Shown here piece after piece: positions 38,149 through 48,532 of a DNA stretch of 64,000 nucleotides (position 1 is its first letter; the number at the start of each line of letters is the position of its first letter). The stretch is from JAHEDH01 sp963745865 (lineage in GTDB: Bacteria > Actinomycetota > Acidimicrobiia > Spongiisociales > ZC4RG35): the NCBI GenBank assembly GCA_963745865.1, contig CAVUYZ010000002.1:124001-188000 (forward strand), in the 5' to 3' direction. The notes beneath the pieces are model-generated. The model saw only the letters and a program-made list of their open reading frames with translations. It made no database searches and had not been told where the DNA came from. The position numbers and the translations under genes are program-made.

Positions 38149-39570
38149 TCAACCGGCTTCGACAGGTGCGTCCAACAGCGCAGCGATGACATCGGCCGCC
38201 GTGTACGACGTGGCTCCATTCGGGAGGAATCTCCGGATGCTCTCGAGGTCGTCGCCCGTCGTCACGATCGGGGGCTCCGTCAACCCACCGTCCCGTCTCT
38301 GACCTAGGCCGATGTTCGCCATCAGCGCATTGCACAGGCATTTGCGCCCCTCGGTGTCCTCGATGGCGCCGCCCTTCTTGACGAACAGATCGACGGGCTC
38401 GGCAGGACATCGCCACCCGACCGAGTCGTCGTCCCGCCGATAGGCCGTCCTCAGGTACCCGAGATCGCAGACCCGCTCGCGTTCGACGTCGGTGCCGGAC
38501 CCAGGGCCGGTGGACAGGACCTTGAACGGGAACCCTGTCGGTGAGGCCACGGGGTCGGTGAACACGGTGGCTCTCCCGGCGAGCGCTTCGGAGATGATCT
38601 CCCGCTTGAGGACCGGATCGAGTCCCGACTCTTCGCAGAAGGCGAACGCGGTACCGACCTGAATTCCGGCGGCACCCACCTGGCGTGCCCGCGACAACGC
38701 CTCTGCAGATGCTTGCCCACCAGCGAGCCAGAAGGGCAGGTCGAGCCCTCGAATCGACTCGAGATCAGCCTGGTCGCGCTCGGAATACACGGGCTGGCCG
38801 TCGTCGGTGAAACTGGGCTTGCCGCGAGGGGGCGCATTGTGCCCGCCAGCCGTGGCACCTTCGACGATGAAGCCATCGGCGGGCCGATCGAGGCGGGCGA
38901 GCATGGTCGCCAGGACGTGGGACGACACGATGCCAAGGAAGTCGGGGCGGGCAACCCCGCTCAGGCCCCCCAGGTACGGGGTCGGATCGAGCGACGTCTC
39001 GGGAACATCGTCCGATCCGCCCTTCACCTCGAAGCGCAACACGGAGAGCTCGCCGGCGCTCAATTCATCGAGCACTCGTGGGATGGCGCGCGGGATGCCC
39101 GCCCCCATCAGCACGAAGTCGACGCCTGCCATCATCGCTCCGAGGATCGATGGCAGGGTTGGCACCTGGATCTTCTCGAGAAAATTGATTCCGACGGGCT
39201 GGGGGTGGCCCTCCCTGGCCAGAAACACCTCGATGAAGTTGGCGGCGACCAGGAGATCGCTAGCGAGCCCACTCGGCCGCGGCCCCGGCATCGGGCCCCG
39301 TTTGAAGGGTTGCCCGGCAGGGATGCCACCTTCGACGAAGAACTTGTCCAGGATGCGCCCCGCAACCGCCGGGACAGGAAACGCGGCGAGAGCGCGACGC
39401 ACGTGGCCTCCGGGATCGCCCCGCTGTAGTCGTCGAACCAGCACGGCGTCGATCGCCGTTCCGGAGACGACGCCGAGTTGCCCGCAGCGAGCCACCGCAT
39501 TCGCCAGCCTCCAGTCGGAGACTGCAATGCCCATTCCCCCCTGGATGATCGTCGGTAGGTCGCGGCTCAT
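38149..39570 (-). CDS. Nitronate monooxygenase-type FMN enzyme
   Basis: 473-aa TIM-barrel flavoprotein. The N terminus IIQGGMGIAVSDWRLANAVA, the FMN-phosphate loop GASAEALSRARQVGAAGIQVGTAFAF and the central EGATAGGHN (with the catalytic-type His) match the 2-nitropropane dioxygenase/nitronate monooxygenase family. It is longer than the class I enzyme because of a C-terminal Cys-containing extension (CPAEPVDLFVKKGG, GRKCLCNALMANIGLGQ). Substrate not determined. ATG at 39570. Confidence 0.88.
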   Translation of the reverse strand: MSRDLPTIIQGGMGIAVSDWRLANAVARCGQLGVVSGTAIDAVLVRRLQRGDPGGHVRRALAAFPVPAVAGRILDKFFVEGGIPAGQPFKRGPMPGPRPSGLASDLLVAANFIEVFLAREGHPQPVGINFLEKIQVPTLPSILGAMMAGVDFVLMGAGIPRAIPRVLDELSAGELSVLRFEVKGGSDDVPETSLDPTPYLGGLSGVARPDFLGIVSSHVLATMLARLDRPADGFIVEGATAGGHNAPPRGKPSFTDDGQPVYSERDQADLESIRGLDLPFWLAGGQASAEALSRARQVGAAGIQVGTAFAFCEESGLDPVLKREIISEALAGRATVFTDPVASPTGFPFKVLSTGPGSGTDVERERVCDLGYLRTAYRRDDDSVGWRCPAEPVDLFVKKGGAIEDTEGRKCLCNALMANIGLGQRRDGGLTEPPIVTTGDDLESIRRFLPNGATSYTAADVIAALLDAPVEAG

Positions 39571-39766
39571 CCGTCCAAACTACGCGATGAGACCCGCATC
39601 TGCCGATTTCTCGGTGGGGCACAAGGACCACAGCCCTAGGTCCGGTCGGCCCGAATCCGACAGAAATCCCTGTTCGCGGAGGCGTCCGGGAGCACCATGA
39701 GCGAGCTATCCGGGGCGGTCACGGGTCATCGACGTCATGGCTCTCGAGGCGCGTCCGGTTCGGTCC

Positions 39767-40610
39767 TCAGGTCGACGGGATGTGGTCCCGCCACGAGTGA
39801 GACGGCTCGTATCCGAGCACCGACCCGGCTCTCTCGATCGACAGCAATGTCTCGTGGGACGCGAGGTCGCCTCGGATTGGGACACCGGGATACACCTCTG
39901 CCATGAGATCGCGACTCGGACGGGTCATACAGGTGTCGGCCGCCGCCACCAAGAACGCCGGGGCTCCGTCGAGGTCTGCGATGATCGCCCGTCGCGCCGC
40001 CTGGGCAACGTCCCGGGAATCCACATATCCCCACAGATTCCATGCTCTCAACGATGGGTCGTCCCAGAATCCCGGGAACCGCTCATAGTCGGGAGGGGTC
40101 ATGATGTTCGAGATGCGGAGTGCCACGATCGGAATCCCGCTCCAACGGTTGAATTGCTCGGCGATCGCCTCGCCTGCCAGCTTCGACAATGCGTAGTGAG
40201 ATTCTGGTAGCCGGGGGTGGTCTTCGTCGATCGGTGCGTACCTCGGCTCTTCCCGATCGAACGGGAGACCGATCAGGGTCTCCGAGGATGCCCACACGAT
40301 CCGCTCGACCCCGAGTCGGGTGGCTGCGTTGAACACGTTGTAGGTCGACATCATGTTGTTGCGGAATGTCTCGGCGTCGGGTCGGATATTGGGCGCAGGG
40401 ATGGCGGCGAGGTGTACGACCGACGTCACTGCCGGACAGTGCCTCGATGGTCTGGCCGAAGTCGGTCAGGTCGGCGATCAAGGTCGGGTCGTCGGGTCGA
40501 CCGGATGCGGCGACGTCGACGGTGACCACGTCGAAGCCGTGTTCGGCGAGGTCATGGACGACCGCGACTCCGGCTTTTCCGCTTCCACCGGTCACGACTA
40601 CACGTGTCAT
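39767..40610 (-). CDS. NAD-dependent epimerase/dehydratase family protein, one +1 frameshift
   Basis: Extended SDR fold. The Rossmann motif GGSGKAGVAVVHDLAEHG begins the protein. The frame shifts +1 near 40425-40435 (SGSD, then VVHLAAIPAPNI). The catalytic YxxxK is present as SHYALSKLAGEA, with the SSETLIG segment before it. Length about 280 aa is normal for a small sugar-nucleotide or lactone epimerase, but the substrate cannot be told. Bases 39571-39766 to its 3' side hold no recognised gene. Confidence 0.83.
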
Positions 40611-40725
40611 CGAAATCTCCTGATCATCGGGGGTCTGATCCTAGATATCGACACGACGATCGCAGTCGCCGGTTTTCCGCGCCCCGTCGAGCCGATGATG
40701 CGTAGTGTCAGTATCGAGGGACGGT

Positions 40726-41706
40726 ATGCAGATCGATATCCATGGTTTCGGCGGATATGTGCCGGAACACGTGATGTCCAACGACGATTGGGCGAACCTG
40801 CTGGACACATCGGACGACTGGATCGTCAGTCGGACCGGAATCCGCGAGCGACGGATCGCCGCCGACGACCAATCGACGCTCGATCTCGCCGAAGCCGCCG
40901 CCAGGTCTGCGCTCGAAGATGCCGGCCTCGGTGTCGAAGACGTCGGCGAGATCATCGTGGCCACCGATACCCCCGAGGTCTACACGCCTGACACCGCCGC
41001 TCACCTCCAGCATCGACTCGGAGCGGGGAACGTCCCGGCTTTCGATCTCGGTGGTAGCGGCTGTGCCGGATTCGTTCAGGCGCTCGACGTTGCCAGATCC
41101 CGGATTGCGTTCGATCCCAAGACGGTGTTGGTCGTCGGAGTGGAATTGATCAGCAGGCTGTTGTCCAAGGAGGACCGCAACACGGCCGTGCTGTTCGGCG
41201 ATGGTGCCGGCGCGGTTGTGGTCGCGCCAGGAGTTGGTCGGGCCGAGGTGTTGGATGTCGTGACCGGAACCGACGGATCCAAGGCTGACATCCTGACGGT
41301 CGAGGTCGGTGGAACGAGGAAGCCGTTCGGTCTCGAAGCGGCCCGTGCGGGGAGCCATCAGCATCTGGAGATGGCCGGGAGGCAGGTGTTCGTCGAGGCG
41401 GTCCGTCGGATGAGCGGCTCGGTGCTGGAATTACTCGGACGGATCGGATGCACCGTCGACGACGTTGCCCTCGTCGTCCCGCACCAGGCGAATCTCCGGA
41501 TCATCGATGCGATCGCCTCGCGCCTCGGTCTCGACGAGGACACGATGTACGTCAACATCGACCGGTATGGCAACACCGGGTCGGCGACGGTTCCACTGGC
41601 GCTGTCGGAAGCGGTTCGGGACGGTCGGATCTCGAACGGTGACCTCGTCGTTCTGACTGCGTTCGGTGCAGGATTCCACTGGGCGTCTGCTGCACTTCAG
41701 TTCTGA
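40726..41706 (+). CDS. fabH: 3-oxoacyl-ACP synthase III
   Basis: Condenses an acyl-CoA primer with malonyl-ACP to start fatty-acid synthesis. The catalytic triad is C113 (GGSGCAGF), H253 (VVPHQANLRI) and N283 (RYGNTGSATVP). Length 326 aa. ATG at 40726 is preferred (GAGGG upstream, MQIDIHGFGGYVPEHV) over a GTG at 40705. It is not in a fab cluster, so a specialised KAS III for branched or unusual primers is possible. Confidence 0.92.
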   Translation: MQIDIHGFGGYVPEHVMSNDDWANLLDTSDDWIVSRTGIRERRIAADDQSTLDLAEAAARSALEDAGLGVEDVGEIIVATDTPEVYTPDTAAHLQHRLGAGNVPAFDLGGSGCAGFVQALDVARSRIAFDPKTVLVVGVELISRLLSKEDRNTAVLFGDGAGAVVVAPGVGRAEVLDVVTGTDGSKADILTVEVGGTRKPFGLEAARAGSHQHLEMAGRQVFVEAVRRMSGSVLELLGRIGCTVDDVALVVPHQANLRIIDAIASRLGLDEDTMYVNIDRYGNTGSATVPLALSEAVRDGRISNGDLVVLTAFGAGFHWASAALQF

Positions 41707-41803
41707 GTCGGGGAGCCTCCCCTCACCGGCCGGCGCCCGGGAAACGCCCCGAGTCAACTACCTTGTTGCGTTCCCGGCCAGGAGATCTCTGATAGCTCGC
41801 GAC

Positions 41804-43268
41804 ATGCCCTCATCAGCGCCACCTGCCGTGGCTGGACCCATGGAAACCGACGTCGACACCGGGCACGGTAACGGTGGCCGCCGCCTCCGGAGCCGTCGCC
41901 CATCCGGTGTGTGGCGCTCTCGGAGTCGTGCAGCCGCTGGCGCCGTTGCCATTGCGATGTTCACCGTTGTCGGTGTCCTGCCTGCGGGCGCGCACGGGAT
42001 CGGGGGGCGGACGGACCTCCCGGTTCCGCTCACATATTTTCTGACGGGTGGGGTCGTCGTTCTCATCCTGTCATTCGGGGCGCTCGCTGCCCTGTGGCCC
42101 GACCCACGTCTGCAGGACGAACCGGAACTACGTCCGTTCACCGTGCCCGGATTTCGCACCCTGACCAACATCGCGGGCGGGATTGGCGTGCTCACCCTGG
42201 TCATGGTGATCGCTGCTGGCATCGTCGGGGTCAACAACTCGGCGCGCAATCCGGCATCGGTTCTCGTTTGGGTTGGGTTCTGGCTGGTCGTCCCCTTTGC
42301 CTCGGCGGTGTTCGGGAACCTGTATCGGTTCATGAACCCATGGCGACGGGTGTCTGAGTGGATCGGGATCGGTGTCGAGGATGCCGAGGGCCCCGACCGT
42401 GGCGTGTGGGTGGCCGGCGGTCTGTTCTTTGCGTTCACGTGGTTCGAGTTGGTGTTCCCCGACTCCGGTGAGCCCAGGACGGTGGCAGCCCTCGCGATCG
42501 GATACACCCTGATCATGTTCTTCTCGATCGACCGCTTTGGCCGGGCGCGGGCAGTGGACAGCGTCGACGCTTTCACTGTCTACACCGGTCTGTTCTCGGC
42601 GATCTCGCCGTTCACCACGACAGCCGACGGCCGACCCGCTCGGCGGGGTTGGTTGCGGGGACTGCCCACGTACCCGGAGCGCCCGGGACTCGCGATGTTT
42701 CTCGTGCTCATGATCGGAACAGTGACATTCGACGGGATGTCCGGCACTCCGTGGTACTCGGACGCGTTCGGCAGTTTCGGTAGGTCCCTGGCAGGCGGAA
42801 CGCTGGTCATGCTGGTGGTGGTGTCGCTCGTCGGGACTCGGATACGGATGGGCGTCGAGAGTCGCAGCGAACATCGCAGGGGACGGATGGACGGCGTCGC
42901 GGGTTGCGAGCCGGTTTGCGCACACCCTGGTCCCGATCGCCTTCGCCTACGCCTTCGCCCACTACTTCACCCTCGTGCTGTTCGAGGGCCAGTTGATCAT
43001 CTCGACGATCTCGGACCCGCTCGGGACTGGCCTCGACCTGTTCGGAACGGCCGGTCGCCGCATCGATTACACCCTCATGTCACCGACCGGTGTGTGGTAC
43101 GTCCAGGTTGCTGCGATCGTTCTCGGCCATGTGGCAGCCGTGGTGCTGGCTCATGATCGAGCGCTGGCTGATTTCCCGGCTCGCGTTGCCGTCAAGACCC
43201 AGTACGCGATGCTGGTGCTCATGGTGGCACTGACCGGCGTCGGGCTGACGATTCTCGCTGCAGGCTGA
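41804..43268 (+). CDS. Multipass membrane protein of the type annotated 'fenitrothion hydrolase', one +1 frameshift
   Basis: A probable signal/anchor helix (AAAGAVAIAMFTVVGVL) ends at PAGAHGIGGRTDLPVPLTYF, followed by about ten further helices. The first part is in one frame to about 42840; the rest continues +1 with GWASRVAANIAGDGWTASRV and FAHTLVPIAFAYAFAHYF. The AHGxxGRxDLP and FAHTLVPIALAY-like patterns recall actinobacterial proteins carried in databases as fenitrothion hydrolase, a name with little direct support. Real function unknown. It starts 97 bases after fabH. Confidence 0.62.
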
Positions 43269-43278
43269 CTCGGGACGA

Positions 43279-43530
43279 TCATCCTACGGCGTGAGGGGCC
43301 GCTTCGGTCCGGAGACGCTCGAGCGGTCGCCGGCGGCTGGGATGGTCGGGGGGATCGATCAGCTTGGGGACCCAGGCTGCACCGTCAGCCGCAGCTGCGA
43401 GGAATGCGTCGAGCGCACACCCTGAACATGCGAAGCCCGATGGAATGCGGGTGGTGGCGGACTCGCCGCACATCTTGCACTCCATCGGGCTCCGTTCCGG
43501 ATTGCCTCCCATTGACGCTCCATCAGTCAT
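43279..43530 (-). CDS. Small zinc-ribbon-like protein
   Basis: 83 aa with two Cys pairs, MECKMCGES and FACSGCALD, spaced 16 residues apart, which could hold one zinc. The remainder is Pro/Arg-rich. No SD is visible before ATG 43530; an internal ATG (MECKMCGE) is an alternative. No family recognised. It converges with the membrane-protein gene. Confidence 0.5.
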   Translation of the reverse strand: MTDGASMGGNPERSPMECKMCGESATTRIPSGFACSGCALDAFLAAAADGAAWVPKLIDPPDHPSRRRPLERLRTEAAPHAVG

Positions 43531-43601
43531 ACATCATTCATGTCGACTGATATCCGAATTCCTAGAGCATGGTTGTCCGGGGCCGCAGGGTGACTAGTCA
43601 G

Positions 43602-44459
43602 TCAGTGGTAGTCGTAGAAACCCTGGCCGGTCTTGCGTCCGAGCATGCCCGCCTCGACCATTCGGGTCAGGAGCGGAGGGGAGGCGTACAACGGTTCCTT
43701 GTACTCGTCGAAGAGGACGTCGGCCACGAGCTTCATCGTGTCGAGGCCGATGAAGTCGGAGAGCTCGAGCGGGCCCATCGGGTGATTGGCGCCGAGCCGC
43801 ATCCCGGCATCGATGTCCTCGGCGCTGGCGAAACCGTTCTCGAACATCCTGATTCCACCGAGGAGATAGGGGACCAGCAGCATGTTGACGACGAAGCCAC
43901 CCCTGTCTTTGGCGCGGATGACCTGCTTGCCGAGCACATCGGTGGCGTATGCCTCGGCCGCAGCCTCGACGGAGGGATCGGAACGGACGGTGGTCACGAG
44001 CTCCATGAGAGCCATGACCGGCACCGGGTTGAAGAAGTGCATTCCGAGGACGTGGCTCGGGCGGTCGGTGGCCGCCGCCAATCTGGTGATCGGAATCGAG
44101 GACGTGTTGGAGGCGAGGATTGCGTCTGGAGATTCGAGGACGCGATCGAGGGTCGTGAAGATGCCGATCTTGAGCTCCTCGTCTTCGGTCACCGCCTCGA
44201 TCACCAGATCCCTGTCCGAGAACTCGGCGAGGTCGGTGGTGTAGCCGATACGGCCAAGCGCGGCGCTGCGATCATCTTCGGTGAGCTTGCCTCGCTCGAC
44301 ACCCCTGTCGAGTGAGCGGACAAGACGCTCCCTGCTCCGTTCGGCGAAGGCGGCCTCGATTTCCATGATCAAGACCTCGCTTCCGGCTCGGGCGGCCACC
44401 TCGGCGATGCCGCTCCCCATTTGCCCGCCTCCGACGATTCCGAGCTTCTGGATCCTCAT
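43602..44459 (-). CDS. 3-hydroxyacyl-CoA (3-hydroxybutyryl-CoA) dehydrogenase
   Basis: Oxidises 3-hydroxyacyl-CoA with NAD+. The N-terminal Rossmann motif GIVGGGQMGSGIAEVAARAG, the catalytic His in LGMHFFNPVPVM, its partner Glu (FNPVPVMALMELV) and the C-terminal LGANHPMGPLELSDFIGLDT are present. ATG at 44459 has a GGAGG SD upstream. 285 aa, the single-domain bacterial length. It could serve beta-oxidation or the PaaH step of phenylacetate breakdown; paa genes lie 13 kb away. Confidence 0.93.
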   Translation of the reverse strand: MRIQKLGIVGGGQMGSGIAEVAARAGSEVLIMEIEAAFAERSRERLVRSLDRGVERGKLTEDDRSAALGRIGYTTDLAEFSDRDLVIEAVTEDEELKIGIFTTLDRVLESPDAILASNTSSIPITRLAAATDRPSHVLGMHFFNPVPVMALMELVTTVRSDPSVEAAAEAYATDVLGKQVIRAKDRGGFVVNMLLVPYLLGGIRMFENGFASAEDIDAGMRLGANHPMGPLELSDFIGLDTMKLVADVLFDEYKEPLYASPPLLTRMVEAGMLGRKTGQGFYDYH

Positions 44460-44504
44460 CCTGTTGGTCCCTCCTGGTCGAACGGCAACGATACTGTCGG
44501 TCTC

Positions 44505-45131
44505 GTGCCTGACGCACAGACCTGGAGTGCTCGATACGAGCTCGGTTCGATCCCGTGGGATCTGGGTCGCGCCCATCCCGAGCTCGAGGCTCGGCTGGCC
44601 GCTGACGCGACGCTCGGGACGGGGACCGTTGGCTCGGTGTTGGTACCGGGAGCCGGGACGGGACACGACGCACGCGCGCTGGCAGCGGCCGGATGGGCTA
44701 CGACGGCGCTCGACTTCGCTCCCGGCGCGGAGCGGGCGCTGCAGAACCGACTCACAGGCCTCGACGCGCATGTCGTGATCGGCGACGCACTTGGATTGCA
44801 GACCGATCAATCGTTCGATCTGGTGTTCGATCACACCTTCTTTTGTGCCCTGGATCCCGATGTTCGGACTGGATTCGGATCGATGGTCGATCGGGTGCTC
44901 TCGGAGACGGGTTCTGTCGTTTCGGTCGTGTTCCCGCTCGGCAAGCCGTCGAGCCATGGGGGTCCACCGTGGGGGTTCGCCCCAGCCGATGTCGACGAGG
45001 TACTCGGATCGGGCTTCGAACTCGTGGACTCCTCGCCGGAGGAGACCATCCCTGGTCGCCGATGGCCGCATGTCTGGGCTCGCTGGATGCGGGTCCGATC
45101 TGATCCAGATCGCCGGCCGCCCGGGGAGTGA
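44505..45131 (+). CDS. Thiopurine-methyltransferase-like SAM methyltransferase
   Basis: About 208 aa. The SAM-binding motif VLVPGAGTGHDARALAAAGW and DFAPGAERAL, with the early TWSARYELGSIPWDLG, match the TPMT-like family that methylates small thiols, halides or selenium compounds. GTG at 44505 lacks an SD; GATACT about 15 bases before it could be a -10 box of a leaderless transcript. Divergent from the acyl-CoA dehydrogenase gene by 45 bases. Confidence 0.82.
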   Translation: MPDAQTWSARYELGSIPWDLGRAHPELEARLAADATLGTGTVGSVLVPGAGTGHDARALAAAGWATTALDFAPGAERALQNRLTGLDAHVVIGDALGLQTDQSFDLVFDHTFFCALDPDVRTGFGSMVDRVLSETGSVVSVVFPLGKPSSHGGPPWGFAPADVDEVLGSGFELVDSSPEETIPGRRWPHVWARWMRVRSDPDRRPPGE

Positions 45132-45142
45132 TTACCCCCCGG
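45121..45142. terminator. Bidirectional hairpin between convergent genes
   Basis: CCGGGG (45121-45126) pairs with CCCCGG (45137-45142) across an 8-10 nt loop that contains the methyltransferase stop. It lies between that gene and the convergent importer operon. Short but GC-pure. The rest of the gap to 45246 shows only a weak minus-strand hydrophobic frame. Confidence 0.45.
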
Positions 45143-45246
45143 CCAGTCGATCAGCCGATCCGACCTGGGTGCGGTGGCGATGAAGACCGAGAGCCCGACG
45201 ACGAGAACGCCCACGATCGCGAAGCCCACCACGAGGGCGCGGCGAA

Positions 45247-46275
45247 TCAACGCTTGATGGCGCGGGCCCCGGTGCGCAGAAGACACGCAGCGAGATGGTC
45301 GGCATCGTCGGCAGAGTCCAACGGTGGTGTCTCGACGTCGCACAATCCGGGCTGTGCGATCGGGCATCGAGGGTGGAATCGGCATCCGGGTGGAGGATTG
45401 ATGGCGCTCGGGATCTCCCCGGCCGGCATCGGCTGGGTGCGTCGGCGCCTCGGGTCCGGAACGGGGACTGCTTCGAGCAATGCTTCGGTGTAGGGATGAA
45501 TCGGGTGTCTGAACACAGCGTCGAGATCGCCCATCTCGGCGGTGCGACCCAGGTACATCACGGCGATCCGGTCGCACACGTACTTCGCTGTAGCGAGATC
45601 GTGGGTGATGAACAGGTATGTCAGATCGAATTGATCCTTCAACCCCATCATCAGATCGAGCAGTTGGGCCCTGACCGACACGTCTGCCATGGCGATCGGC
45701 TCGTCGGCAACGATCAGCTCGGGTCTGGTCACCAACGCCCGGGCGATGACCACTCGCTGACGTTGCCCGCCCGAGATCTGGTGTGGGTAGCGGTCTGCGA
45801 ACGATTTCGGCGGGTCGAGGCCGACAGCGGCGAGCATCTCGAACACCGTCTCTCTTCGAGCGGCGGGGGAGAGATCTGGAAGATGGATTTCGGCCGGGTG
45901 TTCAACGGCTTGGCCGATGGTCATCCGTGGGTTCAAGGAGGCGAGCGGGTCCTGGAAGATCACCTGCATCCGATGTCGGAGCAGTCGCAGCTCTTCGTCC
46001 GAAAGCGACGCGAGGTCGATTCCATCGAACACGACCCGGCCGGCCGTCGGCCGGTGGAGGCCGAGTACCAGGCGACCGACGGTGGACTTCCCCGAGCCGC
46101 TCTCGCCGGCGAGCCCGAACACCTCGCCCCGGCGTATCTCGAAATTGAGGTCATCGACGGCCTGGACGGCTGGGACCTCGCCTCGATTCAGGATCGATGC
46201 GATGAACCCGGTCTGAACCGGGAAGTGTTTCGTCAGGCCTTCCGCTTTGACGAGGGTTTCACCGAGCTCAGCCAC
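45247..46275 (-). CDS. oppF: Oligopeptide ABC importer ATPase, OppF type
   Basis: Powers peptide import. Walker A GESGSGKST, signature ISGGQRQRVVIARAL, Walker B ELIVADEPIAMADV (the usual Glu is retained; SV replaced by MA) and the C-terminal Cys-rich oligopeptide-transporter extension (CRFHPRCPIAQPGLC). 342 aa. GTG at 46275 overlaps the oppD stop by eight bases. Last gene of oppA-B-C-D-F. Confidence 0.93.
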   Translation of the reverse strand: MAELGETLVKAEGLTKHFPVQTGFIASILNRGEVPAVQAVDDLNFEIRRGEVFGLAGESGSGKSTVGRLVLGLHRPTAGRVVFDGIDLASLSDEELRLLRHRMQVIFQDPLASLNPRMTIGQAVEHPAEIHLPDLSPAARRETVFEMLAAVGLDPPKSFADRYPHQISGGQRQRVVIARALVTRPELIVADEPIAMADVSVRAQLLDLMMGLKDQFDLTYLFITHDLATAKYVCDRIAVMYLGRTAEMGDLDAVFRHPIHPYTEALLEAVPVPDPRRRRTQPMPAGEIPSAINPPPGCRFHPRCPIAQPGLCDVETPPLDSADDADHLAACLLRTGARAIKR

Positions 46276-47261
46276 GGTTCAGCGCCTCTGTCGGTGCCTC
46301 GTGATAGAGCCAACATGCGCTCAGTTGGCCGGGTGCCACTTCGTCGAGCGGAGGCTGGAGCGTGCGACACACGTCCATCACGTCGGGGCAGCGAGGATTG
46401 AACCGGCAACCACTGGGTGGTTTGAGGAGGTTCGGCGGGAGCCCGCCCATCGAGTACAACTCGTCGCCTTCGATGTCGATGTTCGGAACGGATCGAAGGA
46501 GGCCCTTCGTGTACGGGTGGGTGGGGTTCTCGAACACGTCGTAGACGTCACCGACTTCGACGATCTTCCCTGCATACATCACCGCCACCCGGTCGGCGGC
46601 TTCGGCCACGACGCCGATGTTGTGGGTGATCAGGACGATCGTCAGCCCGAATTCGTTCCGCAGCTGTTTGAGGAGGTCGAGGAACTTGGCCTCCACGATG
46701 ACGTCGAGAGACGTCGTCGGCTCGTCGGCGATCACCAATTGGGCCTGGAGGGCGAGGGCGAGCGAGATCATGACACGTTGGCGCATGCCGCCCGACATCT
46801 GGTGGGGATAGTCATCGAGCCGGTCCCGCCGGATGCCGAGAGCCTCGACCAACTCTTCTGCCGCGCTGGCGTGCCTCCTTCTCGTCGGTGTCGGGGATAT
46901 GGGTCCTGATCGTCTCGATCAGATGGTCGATGATCCGCTGCACCGGATTCAGCGACGTCATCGGGTCCTGGAACACCATGCCGATCCGGGCGCCGCGAAC
47001 CCGTCGCATCTGTTTCTGGGAGAACTCCATCAGGTTGTCACCGTCGAGCCAGAGTTCGCCCGCCGAGATCGCGGCCGGGCCGGTGTGGAGGCGCATCAGC
47101 GCCTTGCCGAGCGTCGACTTGCCGCAGCCGGACTCACCGACCAGGCCCAGGATCTCCCCTTTGCGAATGTCGAGGCTCACGTCGTCGACCGCCCGGGCGA
47201 CACCCTCTCGGGTGGTGTATTCGACGCTGAGGTCGCGGATCGAATAGAGGATGTCAGTCAT
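46268..47261 (-). CDS. oppD: Oligopeptide ABC importer ATPase, OppD type, one +1 frameshift
   Basis: Partner ATPase. The first segment has Walker A GESGCGKST and the Q loop GMVFQDPMTSLNP. The frame shifts +1 near 46870-46880, and the second segment continues EELVEALGI, then signature MSGGMRQRVMISLAL, Walker B LVIADEPTTSLDV and the CRFNPRCPDVMDVC extension. ATG 47261 overlaps the oppC stop by one base (TGATG). The split lies between the two halves of a conserved ATPase, so an intact protein would require correction or frameshifting. Confidence 0.85.
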
Positions 47262-48524
47262 CAGCGCTCCCGCAGCTTCGGGTTGAAGATCTCCATCAAG
47301 CCCTCGCCCATCATGGTGAACGCCAGCACGACCAGCATGATCGCCGCTCCCGGGAAGGTGATCAGCCACCACGCGCTCTGAATGAACTCCTGGCCGCGTG
47401 CGACATCGATCCCCCAGTCTGCGGTGTTGGGGGGCAGGCCGAGGCCGAGGAACGACAGCCCGGCTCCGGTGAGGATGGCATCGGCGACGTTGACCGAGAA
47501 GATGATCGCAACCGACGGGATGACGTTGGGATAGATGTAGCGCGAGAGGATCTGGCGGGAGGTCGCCCCGATCGACCGGGCCGCTTCCACGTAGATCTCT
47601 TCCTTTACCGAGAGCGTCTGCCCGCGGACGATCCGGTAGTAGGTGGGCACGTAGAGCACGGCGATCGCCACGATCACGTTGAGGATGCTCGGACCGAGCA
47701 CCGCAGTGATCGCAATGGCGAGGATCAGGCCAGGGAAGGCATACAGGCTGTCCATGACGACGGTCAAGATGCGGTCGAGCTTCCCGCCGGTGTATCCGGC
47801 GATGAGCCCGAGGGGTACTCCGAGGAACAGGGCCACGAGTGACGAGGAGAAGCCGATGATCAGGGCGATGCGGGTTCCCCAGATCAGCCGACTGAGCATG
47901 TCCTGTCCGATCTGGTTGGTTCCGAGCGCGAAACCGCCGGCGGAGGCTGCTCCACCCGTGATGGAATCGGCGATGACCAGAGCGGGGAACTGATCGGCGA
48001 TCTTCGTTGAACTCGGTGGATCGGACGACGGCCGCCTCGGTGGTGCCATCGACGACCGAGCCGAGCAGGGTCTCGAGCTCGTCGAAGCGCTCGATGTCTG
48101 GTCTGAGCCGGAGGTCGCCTGCTGCCCGGAGCTCGTCATCGAGCAGCGCGGCTCGGTCATTCAGGGCGGTCGCAGTTGGTACGCCGCGCAGAACCGCCAC
48201 GGCGGGCCGGCCCTCTTCCCGGGCGAGGTCGACGAGTGTCGTGACCCCTGAGTCGGTGGTCACCACGAGCACGGCGACGTCTGGCTCGGCGCCAGGAGCG
48301 AGGAATCTCGGGCCCACCTGTTCTCCGGGGTCGTAGGGTGCGAACACTCCGGGGATCAGCGCGAGGATTCCGAACATCGACACCATGACCGTCGAGATGG
48401 CGACGAACCACCAGTCGGCGCCATACCACTTTCGCGCTCGAAGCACTCGTCGGACGAATCCGACCCGCTCGAGCTCGTGCTCCCACGTGGGTTCTGCGTC
48501 GGTGGGCTCTTCGGTCATTGTCAT
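47261..48524 (-). CDS. oppC: Oligopeptide ABC permease, OppC type with an extracytoplasmic insert, one +1 frameshift
   Basis: Second permease. The first helix (WWFVAISTVMVSMFGILALI) and the APYDPGEQVG loop are followed by about 120 extra residues before the normal LGTNQIGQDMLSRLIWG. The insert (AVLVVTTDSGVTTLVDLA, RPAVAVLRGVPTATALNDR, DGTTEAAVVRSTEFN) resembles half of a periplasmic amino-acid-binding domain. The +1 shift falls inside it near 48005. The C-terminal part has the EAA-like loop YVEAARSIGATSRQIL. ATG 48524. Confidence 0.85.
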
Positions 48525-48532
48525 GCCGTCAC

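Noticed and set aside
45128..45250. Minus-strand hydrophobic frame after oppF (ALVVGFAIVGVLVVGLSVFI)
   Set aside because: It could be a one-helix protein starting at a TTG overlapping the oppF stop, but it runs on into the methyltransferase gene without a stop and has no SD.
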